Shown: positions 7,626 through 12,876 of the stretch, piece after piece | How the letters are laid out: every line of letters starts with the position of its first letter | Position numbering within the stretch: the stretch's first letter is position 1 | From: Desulfovibrionaceae bacterium | Lineage (GTDB): Bacteria > Desulfobacterota > Desulfovibrionia > Desulfovibrionales > Desulfovibrionaceae | Length of the DNA: 14,281 nt | Direction of reading: 5' to 3' | Assembly: GCA_030539415.1 (NCBI GenBank) | Contig: JAUNSE010000020.1 | Location: 292 to 14,572 of the forward strand | Made by a program: the position numbers and the translations under genes | The notes under the pieces: model-generated | Told to the model about the DNA's origin: nothing | Databases searched by the model: none | Seen by the model: only the letters and a program-made list of their open reading frames with translations

Positions 7626-9032
7626 TCAGGCGCCGAGCCTGCGGCCCCAGCCGCGCAAGGCCTTCACGAAGACCTCGCGCGGGGCGCGCGCGATGCCCGT
7701 GCCGATCTGGCCGACGCCCGAAGCCTTGTGCAGCACGCCCGTGTCCACGATGGGGGTGATGCCCAGCCGCAGCACCTTTCTCAGGTCTATGCCGAGGGGC
7801 GCGGGCGTGAAGTCCACGGCGCCGGGCGCGAACTTCGGATTGTTCGAGGCGCAGATGCTCTGCATCACGGCCATGGCCTCGCGGGAGCGGCTCATGCTGC
7901 CGCCCACGAAGGAGGAGATGCTGGGGGCCGCGCCGATGATCATGCCGCCGAGGCCCATGGTCTCCACTATGGCCGAGTCGCCGATGTCGCCGGCCGCGTC
8001 CTCCGGGCCGTAGCCTGAGTAGTAGATGGCCTCGTCCATGGGGGCGGTGGGGCTGATGAACCACTCGTCAAGGCCGCCCACGCGCAGGGCGAAGTCCACG
8101 CCGTTGCGGCTCATGGCCGTGACTATGGTGGAGTTCTCCACGCCGTGGGAGGCGTCTGCCGCCACCTTGCAGGCCGTGAGGGTCAGGCTCAGGAAGCTGT
8201 GGTTGTTGCCGCCGATGAACTGCGCGATGTCGTTGACCGTCTTCTTGTCGCAGCCGCCCTTCAGCAGCAGGGGCAGCAGATCCCTCAGCCACAGCAGGGT
8301 GCAGGCCGCGCTGCGAGCGTGGACCTCGTCGCCCATGAGCACGCCCTGGGAGATGGTCTTGAAGATGTCGAAGCCCTCGCCGCGGGCGCGGATGGCCTCC
8401 TTCATGGCCGGCCCGAAGACGTCGCGCATCCAGCGCAGGCGCTCTATGGTGCCCCTGTCGTAGGTGCCCATCCAGATGACGTTGCCCTTGCCCTCGTTGA
8501 AGGTGCTCCAGCTGCGGTTGTGCCCGAGCTCCGCGTTCTCGGTGACGATGACCGGCATGGACGGGGAGATGACGCCGCACATGGCACCGATGCTGCCGTA
8601 GCTGTAGTTGTTGGAGAGCACGATGTCGCCGCTCTTCAGCTTCGCCTCGAGGCCCGCCCTGTCCGAGACCCAGCCCTCGAAGATGGCCGCGGCCTCGACG
8701 GCCCGCTGCTGCGGGTCGCACATGTCGTAAAAGTCGATGTCCGGACCGGAGTGCAGGATGTGGTTGGGCTGCATGCCCGGGATGGCCTTGACGGCCGTCT
8801 CCACGTCGATCCACAGGGGGCGGCTCGCCTTCATGCGCCGGATGGTCTCGGCATTGGCGGCCTCGACCTCGGGCGTCTCCAGACGGCAGAGAATGTCGAT
8901 GAGCTCGCGGTCGCCGCCCGCCGGAGGACGCCAGTCCACCTGCACCACGGGCACGTTCTGCTCCTTCAGCTCGCTGTAGAACCCTTCCAGTCCGAGATTG
9001 ACTATGCGGACGCTGTCATTGATGCCTGACAC
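7626..9032 (-). CDS. DUF1116 family protein (YlbE/AllG-like, oxamate carbamoyltransferase-type subunit)
   Basis: A 468-residue protein of the DUF1116/YlbE family. Typical segments are FIGGNNHSFLSLTLTACKVA, STIVTAMSRNGVDFALRVGG, YYSGYGPEDAAGDIGDSAIV and GGMIIGAAPSISSFVGGSMS. YlbE (AllG) works with FdrA (AllF) and YlbF (AllH) in E. coli oxalurate breakdown. The third member, a DUF2877 protein like YlbF, is not in this window, so the complex may be two-part here or use a gene elsewhere. I chose GTG at 9032, preceded by AAGGAG with a 6-nt spacer. The protein then starts MSGINDSVRIVNLG. The ATG at 9134 would add 34 basic, poorly conserved-looking residues translated from a hairpin-containing gap. 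Carbamate kinase follows 56 bp downstream, which fits a carbamoyl phosphate product. Confidence 0.88.
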   Translation of the reverse strand: MSGINDSVRIVNLGLEGFYSELKEQNVPVVQVDWRPPAGGDRELIDILCRLETPEVEAANAETIRRMKASRPLWIDVETAVKAIPGMQPNHILHSGPDIDFYDMCDPQQRAVEAAAIFEGWVSDRAGLEAKLKSGDIVLSNNYSYGSIGAMCGVISPSMPVIVTENAELGHNRSWSTFNEGKGNVIWMGTYDRGTIERLRWMRDVFGPAMKEAIRARGEGFDIFKTISQGVLMGDEVHARSAACTLLWLRDLLPLLLKGGCDKKTVNDIAQFIGGNNHSFLSLTLTACKVAADASHGVENSTIVTAMSRNGVDFALRVGGLDEWFISPTAPMDEAIYYSGYGPEDAAGDIGDSAIVETMGLGGMIIGAAPSISSFVGGSMSRSREAMAVMQSICASNNPKFAPGAVDFTPAPLGIDLRKVLRLGITPIVDTGVLHKASGVGQIGTGIARAPREVFVKALRGWGRRLGA

Positions 9033-9038
9033 TGCTGA

Positions 9039-9044
9039 CTCCTT
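9039..9044 (-). promoter_or_regulatory. Shine-Dalgarno site that sets a GTG start for the DUF1116 gene
   Basis: AAGGAG on the minus strand, 6 nt before GTG at 9032. It decides the start in favour of GTG over the upstream ATG at 9134. A 7-bp inverted repeat, TCCGGCC/GGCCGGA at 9049-9072, ends 4 bases upstream of it and could affect ribosome access. Confidence 0.65.
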
Positions 9045-9101
9045 CAAATCCGGCCTTATCTGCAGGGCCGGACGCTGCTTGTGGGAAAAAGGGGGAGAGA
9101 G

Positions 9102-9124
9102 GGGCCCGCGCCGTGCGCGGGTCC
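9102..9124 (-). terminator. Terminator-like hairpin between the radical SAM-GNAT gene and the DUF1116 gene
   Basis: On the minus strand a 10-bp GC stem with one G-T wobble and a 3-base loop is followed by a pyrimidine tract, CTCTCTCCCCCTTTTT. The T5 run starts about 11 bases after the stem, farther than in a standard intrinsic terminator, so read-through is likely. It lies in the 159-bp gap 9033-9191 and may reduce transcription of the carbamoyl module relative to the genes upstream. Confidence 0.45.
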
Positions 9125-9191
9125 GCATGAACACTGTGCCGTCCGCCTGTCCGGCCGCAGCCCTGTCCCGGGCCCGGGCCGGAAGCGGGGA

Positions 9192-10784
9192 TCAGGCCGC
9201 GCTGCGTCCGCTCTGGCGCTGCTCGCGCGGCTCGAGGGGGCGCTCCATGAGCTGGTGGCGCACGCCGCTGTACAGGAAGGGCTCGCCCACGCAGACCCAG
9301 TGCAGGCGCCTGAAGAAGCGCACGTTCTGTATCTGCACCTTGGCGTAGAAGCGCTCGACCGTGCCCAGGGCCTGCATGGTTTCCACGGCCTTGCGCACCA
9401 GGTCCGCGCCGAGGCCGCTGCGGTAGCCCCTGAGCACCGCGAGCCTGCCGCCGTACCAGATGCTGCCGCTCTCGCGGTAGCAGCGCACCACGCCGGCCGG
9501 CTCGCCGTTGACGCGGGCCAGGATGTGGATGGCGTCGCCGTCGTGGCTGTCCGCGTCGTCCTCCTCGAACAGGCCCTGCTCCTGCACGAAGACCGCCTGG
9601 CGCACCGCGTGGCAGGCCGCAAGATCCTCGGGCGTCCTCGCCACGGTGATGGTGACGATGTCCTCTCCGTCCCCGGCGTGCGCGTGCGGCAGCACCGCGT
9701 GCTCCTTTCCGCGCTCGGTGAACTGCAGCAGCGAGCAGGCCCGGCAGCGGCCGCAGCCGCCGGCGCAGCGCGCCGAATTGAGACGCTCCTCGCGCAGGAC
9801 CTCGCCGATTTCGGTGTACATTTCGTAAAGATAGTCGATGTCCGGCACGGCCGCCCCGGCCAGGGGCGTGCCGGGCAGCGGGTGCAGGGGCACCAGATTG
9901 GGATAGACGCCCATGCGCACGAGCTCGCGGCAGCGGTCCAGGGTGATCTGCCTGTCCTCGCCGAGACCCAGAATCACGTAGGTGTTGACGCGGTTGCGGC
10001 CGAAGACGGCCACGGCGTCCTCGAAGGCCGAAAAATAGGTGTCCAGGGAAATCTCCGCCTTGCCGGGGGTGAGCAGCGCGCGGACGCTCTCGTCCAGGCT
10101 CTCCACATGCATGGCGACATTGGCGGCGTGCATCTCCTTCAGCTCCCGAAAGACGGCCCGATCCTCCGGAGGCTCGAACTGAATCTGCACGGGCAGGCCC
10201 GAGGCCCGCCAGATGGCGTCGGCGCAGCGGCCGAGATAGCGGATGCCGGTGTCGCGGCGCGCGGTCGTGCCCGAGGTCAGGGTCACATGGCGCACATTGT
10301 CCAGGTCCCTGGCCGCCACGGCCACTTCGGCGAGCATTTCCGGCGTCTTCCTGGCGATGGTGGCGCCGCTTTTCAGCGACTGGCCGAGGGCGCAGAAGCG
10401 GCAGCGCTTCGCCTCGTCGGCGTAGCGGGCGCACTGCTGCATCACGGTGGAGGCCAGGCAGTCGCGGCCGTGCAGGAGGGCGATGCTCCGGTAGGGCAGC
10501 CCGTCGGCCGTGGTCAGCTGCTGGAAGCGCGGGGCCGGCACCAGGGCCGTCTCGAGGAGGCGTTCGCCGTCTCTCGCGATGTGCAGCCGCCCGTCCTCGC
10601 GCTCGATGGTGAAGGGTGTCTCCACGCCCGGCATGTTGACCGGCAGCATGACGCAGCGGTCCCCGAACAGGAAGGCTCTGGTGCCGCAGGGGCCGGCTCC
10701 GCCCCTGCGCCCGGGCTCGAGCGCGGAGCAGCGCACGCCGCGTACCTGAAGTTCGATGTATGTGCGAAGCAAGTCTGTCTTCAT
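9192..10784 (-). CDS. Radical SAM protein (MSMEG_0568 type) fused to GNAT acetyltransferase (MSMEG_0567 N-terminal type)
   Basis: A 530-residue two-domain protein. The radical SAM part (about 1-350) has its cluster cysteines as CARYADEAKRCRFC: C118, C128, C131, a CX9CX2C spacing instead of the usual CX3CX2C. Strands such as HVTLTSGTT, PVQIQFEPPED, VAMHVESLDE and VNTYVILGLGEDR follow the TIM-barrel order. A second cysteine group, CAGGCGRCRAC (C340, C344, C347, C350), sits at the domain boundary and may bind another cluster. The C-terminal GNAT part (about 377-512) has AVRQAVFVQEQGLFEEDD and an acetyl-CoA loop, GYRSGLGADLV. In known Nit1 clusters these are separate neighbouring genes, so their fusion implies sequential or channelled chemistry. 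The reaction is undefined. The ATG at 10784 has only a weak SD (AGGAC, 9 bases upstream). Confidence 0.87.
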   Translation of the reverse strand: MKTDLLRTYIELQVRGVRCSALEPGRRGGAGPCGTRAFLFGDRCVMLPVNMPGVETPFTIEREDGRLHIARDGERLLETALVPAPRFQQLTTADGLPYRSIALLHGRDCLASTVMQQCARYADEAKRCRFCALGQSLKSGATIARKTPEMLAEVAVAARDLDNVRHVTLTSGTTARRDTGIRYLGRCADAIWRASGLPVQIQFEPPEDRAVFRELKEMHAANVAMHVESLDESVRALLTPGKAEISLDTYFSAFEDAVAVFGRNRVNTYVILGLGEDRQITLDRCRELVRMGVYPNLVPLHPLPGTPLAGAAVPDIDYLYEMYTEIGEVLREERLNSARCAGGCGRCRACSLLQFTERGKEHAVLPHAHAGDGEDIVTITVARTPEDLAACHAVRQAVFVQEQGLFEEDDADSHDGDAIHILARVNGEPAGVVRCYRESGSIWYGGRLAVLRGYRSGLGADLVRKAVETMQALGTVERFYAKVQIQNVRFFRRLHWVCVGEPFLYSGVRHQLMERPLEPREQRQSGRSAA

Positions 10785-10929
10785 TGCCTGTCTGTCCTGT
10801 ATGGGGGAGGCCGGGGTTCACCCGATGCCGCTATATGGTTTGCGCGCGGGGGGAGCGGAGAGGAAGGCGGCGGGAGGGAGCCCCCGCCGCCCGGGGATGT
10901 TCATGACCGGCAGCACGAGCCGGCTGAGG

Positions 10930-10957
10930 TCCCGCGCCCGATGCCGCGGGCGCGGGA
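10930..10957 (-). repeat. Strong GC hairpin between amidohydrolase and radical SAM-GNAT genes
   Basis: TCCCGCGCCCG and CGGGCGCGGGA pair over 11 bp with a 6-base loop. It lies 22 bases after the amidohydrolase stop, inside the 195-bp gap 10785-10979. The following minus-strand sequence has no T-run, so it is more likely a 3'-end stabiliser or RNA-processing element than an intrinsic terminator. I see nothing else clear in that gap. Confidence 0.5.
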
Positions 10958-10979
10958 TAGTTGTCCGAAATCGCCTTTT

Positions 10980-11861
10980 CTAGGCGCCGTAGAGCTTCTC
11001 GGCGTTGTCCCAGAAGATCTTGTTCTTGAGATCCTCGGGCAGGCCCAGGCCCTCGAGCTTGTAGTACTCGCCCCAGAAGTCGCTCCAGGGTTCGTCGGAG
11101 CCGAAGAGCACGCGGTCCTCGCCGACGCCCTGCTTCTCCATCTCGTCGAAGAGGTAGCGGGGGCCGAAGCCGACGGCCCAGGAGGTGTCGGTGTAGACCT
11201 TGTAGCCTTCCCTGATCATCTTGAAGAACTCGGGCACGAACTTGATGTGGCCGGACACGCCGCCGCCGGCATGGGCCACATGGACCTTGATGCGCTTGCC
11301 GAACTTGTAGATGAACTTGATGGCGTTGCTGACGTCGGAGCCGCCGCCGGGAGAGGTGTGCAGCATCATGACGTGATCGTACTTCTCGCAGGTGGCGATG
11401 ATGGTCTCCCACATGGCCGCAGTCTCGGGATCCCATTCCTCGGGATTCCAGGTGCCGCCCAGAAGACACGTGGCCTTCAGGATCTTGATGTTGTCCTCGC
11501 CGGCCAGCTTGAGGGCGGCCTCGTTGGACTCCTTCATCTTCAGCATGGGTGAGAACCAGATGCCGCCGATGACGCGCTTGTCGGACTTGCCGACGACGGC
11601 GTCGCAGACCACGGGATTGAGGTCGAAGGGCTGCTGGGGATTGGGGATGCCGTAGTTGGACAGCACGACGCACCGGTCAACGCCGAGATTGTCCATGATC
11701 TCGATCTTGGCGGCGCGGTCGTTGTCGCAGTAGACGGTGGGATTCACGGGCTCGGGCAGGCCGTAGTAGCGGAAGCCGTCCATGAAGCCGATGTGGGTGT
11801 GGATGTCGAAAACCTTGCGCGGGACCTTGAGTCCGCTCTTGAAGCGAATGAGATTGGCCAT
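10980..11861 (-). CDS. Metal-dependent amidohydrolase, amidohydrolase-2 family (TIM barrel)
   Basis: A 293-residue protein of the COG2159 type. The metal ligands are visible in order: D19-I-H21-T-H23 after strand 1, H168 in VMMLHTSPGGG, H197 in VHVAHAGGG, and D256 in VLFGSDEPWSD. The family includes aminocarboxymuconate decarboxylase, gamma-resorcylate decarboxylase and various hydrolases, so hydrolysis of an amide or C-C bond, or decarboxylation, is possible. It takes the place where Nit1 clusters carry the nitrilase gene, between the Sll0783-type gene and the radical SAM gene. I infer it may do the corresponding release step on a different substrate. The ATG at 11861 has AGGAG with an ATG-proximal spacer of 7 bases. 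Codon use is strongly biased (AAG, ATC, GTG, GGC), consistent with high expression. Confidence 0.88.
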   Translation of the reverse strand: MANLIRFKSGLKVPRKVFDIHTHIGFMDGFRYYGLPEPVNPTVYCDNDRAAKIEIMDNLGVDRCVVLSNYGIPNPQQPFDLNPVVCDAVVGKSDKRVIGGIWFSPMLKMKESNEAALKLAGEDNIKILKATCLLGGTWNPEEWDPETAAMWETIIATCEKYDHVMMLHTSPGGGSDVSNAIKFIYKFGKRIKVHVAHAGGGVSGHIKFVPEFFKMIREGYKVYTDTSWAVGFGPRYLFDEMEKQGVGEDRVLFGSDEPWSDFWGEYYKLEGLGLPEDLKNKIFWDNAEKLYGA

Positions 11862-11921
11862 GTCATGTCTCCTGACGAGGAATCATGGTTTATGGGAAAC
11901 AGCACGGAGCAAATCGGGGGA

Positions 11922-11939
11922 AAGCCTGCCGGCAGGCTT
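11922..11939 (-). repeat. 18-bp perfect palindrome upstream of the amidohydrolase gene
   Basis: AAGCCTGCCGGCAGGCTT is its own reverse complement, able to form a 7-bp stem with a CCGG loop. On the minus strand it is followed by TTTCCCCC, a poor U-tract, so any termination would be partial. It lies 61 bases upstream of the amidohydrolase start and could also be an operator. Confidence 0.4.
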
Positions 11940-12016
11940 CGCGGCGGACGGACCGGAGCGGGGCATGCCGGACAGGTTCGGGTCTGGAAAGGGATGGAAG
12001 CGCGGTGCGGACAAGT

Positions 12017-12047
12017 GTCCCGCGGCGCCTGCAAAAGCCTGCGGGAC
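12017..12047 (-). repeat. Hairpin in the gap after the Sll0783-type gene
   Basis: GTCCCGC and GCGGGAC form a 7-bp stem, extended by a GGC/GCC pairing beyond one bulged A. It lies about 70 bases after the stop of the first operon gene, in the 254-bp gap 11862-12115. No T-run follows. With the palindrome at 11922-11939 it could protect the first gene's mRNA or thin out transcription downstream. Confidence 0.4.
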
Positions 12048-12115
12048 GCGCCCTGGATGCGCGGTGGCGAGGATGGTCGGGGGAAGGGGGTCGGAGGCGG
12101 AAAAGTTCTGGCTGA

Positions 12116-12607
12116 CTAGACGGTCCAGGTGGACAGCATGAGGGCGCCCTTGCGCTGGTACTCGATGGTGATGTCGAGCACGTCGAGCGGATGGATGGGC
12201 TGCACGCCGGGGATGAGGTCGGACTCGCGCATGCCGTACAGGGCGGCCATGGCGAAGCGGCAGACGTAGATTTTGCAGCCTTCCTTCATGAGGACCTTGA
12301 GCTGCTTGTTGTAGGAGAGGTTGCCGGGGAAGCCTTCGGCGCCGACGGTCGGGAAGCCGCGGGTGGCGGCGGCCATCAGGACGGCGGGACCGTAGAGCAG
12401 CAGGGCCACGTCGTAGCCCTTGCGGGTCAGGCGGGTGGCGGTGAGCTGGTTGATCAGGCCCACGGAGCCTTCGAAGGGCATCGTGTGCATGGTGATGAGG
12501 GCGGCGTCGCCGGGACGGGCCTTGTAGTCCTGAAACATCTTGGTTTCGGGGGCGGTGTTGACGATGGACTGGCCGTCTTCGATCTGGGGAATTTCTACCA
12601 TTGCCAT
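12116..12607 (-). CDS. MSMEG_0572/Sll0783 family nitrogen-starvation response protein (DsrE-like fold)
   Basis: A 163-residue protein that I recognise as the MSMEG_0572/Sll0783 family, a constant member of nitrilase-1 (Nit1) clusters. Features include ALITMHTMPFEGSVGLINQL (36-55), YDVALLLYGPAVLMAA (65-80), GCKIYVCRFAMAALYG (110-125) with C111 and C116, and VQPIHPLDVLDI. The pattern of strand-helix repeats with cysteines after the fourth strand resembles DsrE/DsrF sulfur-carrier folds. In Synechocystis, Sll0783 is induced by nitrogen starvation and needed for normal polyhydroxybutyrate accumulation; its chemistry is unknown. I chose ATG at 12607: AAGGAG lies 8 nt upstream. The in-frame ATG at 12688 falls upstream of the predicted transcription start (about 12678). 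It is the first gene after the sigma-54 promoter. Confidence 0.9.
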   Translation of the reverse strand: MAMVEIPQIEDGQSIVNTAPETKMFQDYKARPGDAALITMHTMPFEGSVGLINQLTATRLTRKGYDVALLLYGPAVLMAAATRGFPTVGAEGFPGNLSYNKQLKVLMKEGCKIYVCRFAMAALYGMRESDLIPGVQPIHPLDVLDITIEYQRKGALMLSTWTV

Positions 12608-12654
12608 CAGAATAGCTCCTTGATAGTGTCTATGGTTGCTCGGAGAAGTGATGC

Positions 12655-12674
12655 ACGGGTGTTCCAGCACCCGT
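12655..12674 (-). other. 5'-terminal stem-loop of the predicted operon mRNA
   Basis: ACGGGTG and CACCCGT are perfect 7-bp complements around the loop TTCCAG on the plus strand. Relative to a start at about 12678 the stem covers +5 to +24. A hairpin this close to the 5' end is known in other bacterial mRNAs to slow decay. The inference depends on the promoter call. Confidence 0.5.
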
Positions 12675-12688
12675 ACGCCTCTGTTCAT

Positions 12689-12705
12689 TGCACGGACCGT
12701 GCCAA
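12689..12705 (-). promoter_or_regulatory. Sigma-54 (-24/-12) promoter for the leftward operon
   Basis: Minus strand TTGGCACGGTCCGTGCA. It has the invariant GG and GC separated by exactly 10 bases and matches the consensus YTGGCACGrNNNTTGCW at all fixed positions but one (G for the first T of TTGC). Counting from the GC (-13/-12), transcription would start near 12678, 71 bases before the ATG at 12607. A sigma-54 promoter needs an AAA+ activator; the GAF-domain gene starting at 13943 is a candidate. Nitrogen-linked or substrate-linked induction is a reasonable inference. Confidence 0.8.
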
Positions 12706-12717
12706 AGTCTGCTTTTT

Positions 12718-12735
12718 AAGTTATTTCAGTAACTT
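12718..12735. promoter_or_regulatory. AT-rich dyad upstream of the sigma-54 promoter
   Basis: AAGTTA-TTTCAG-TAACTT is a perfect 6-bp inverted repeat. It is nested within a wider TCTGC...GCAGA repeat at about 12708-12747. The region is strikingly AT-rich compared with its surroundings. It lies about 40-57 bases upstream of the predicted start, closer than most sigma-54 enhancer sites. A regulator or bending-protein site is possible. Confidence 0.4.
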
Positions 12736-12817
12736 GACTTCAGGCAGAACTTTGCCCGCCCGTCCGGCGCGCGAAAAATTCCGAAACTTGGTTGGAAACA
12801 GCGAAATCCGAACGCGC

Positions 12818-12839
12818 TTCCATTCAAATTTCATTGGAA
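12818..12839. promoter_or_regulatory. 22-bp imperfect palindrome, candidate upstream activator site
   Basis: Arms TTCCA (12818-12822) and TGGAA (12835-12839) flank an AAATTT core; 9 of 11 base pairs match. A weaker relative, TTCC...GGAA, lies at 12779-12797, centred about 40 bp away (near four helical turns). Both fall about 100-160 bases upstream of the predicted leftward start, the usual distance for sigma-54 activator binding, and also just before the rightward gene at 12877. Apart from these sites and the promoter I see nothing else in the 269-bp gap 12608-12876. Confidence 0.45.
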
Positions 12840-12876
12840 CAACGCCCACGAAACAGCCCGGAGGCGCACGAGCATC

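Noticed and set aside
7570..8064. In-frame extension upstream of carbamate kinase
   Set aside because: It overlaps the DUF1116 gene and reads as Arg/Gly/His-rich filler. Carbamate kinase is complete from 7569 with its own SD site.
10930..10957. Intrinsic terminator after the amidohydrolase gene
   Set aside because: The stem is strong but no T-run follows on the minus strand, so it is listed as a hairpin only.
9081..11552. Plus-strand open frame of 823 codons opposite the radical SAM-GNAT and amidohydrolase genes
   Set aside because: It spans two real genes and the gap between them in antisense, and shows no recognisable domain.
12608..12688. N-terminal extension of the Sll0783-type protein from the ATG at 12688
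   Set aside because: The ATG at 12688 lies upstream of the predicted transcription start, has no SD site, and the 27 extra residues do not resemble the family. ATG at 12607 has AAGGAG at good spacing.
12734..12762. Sigma-70 promoter for the rightward hydrolase gene, starting from TTGACT at 12734
   Set aside because: At 17-bp spacing the -10 position is GC-rich (CGCCCG) with no TATAAT-like hexamer. No convincing rightward promoter was found.
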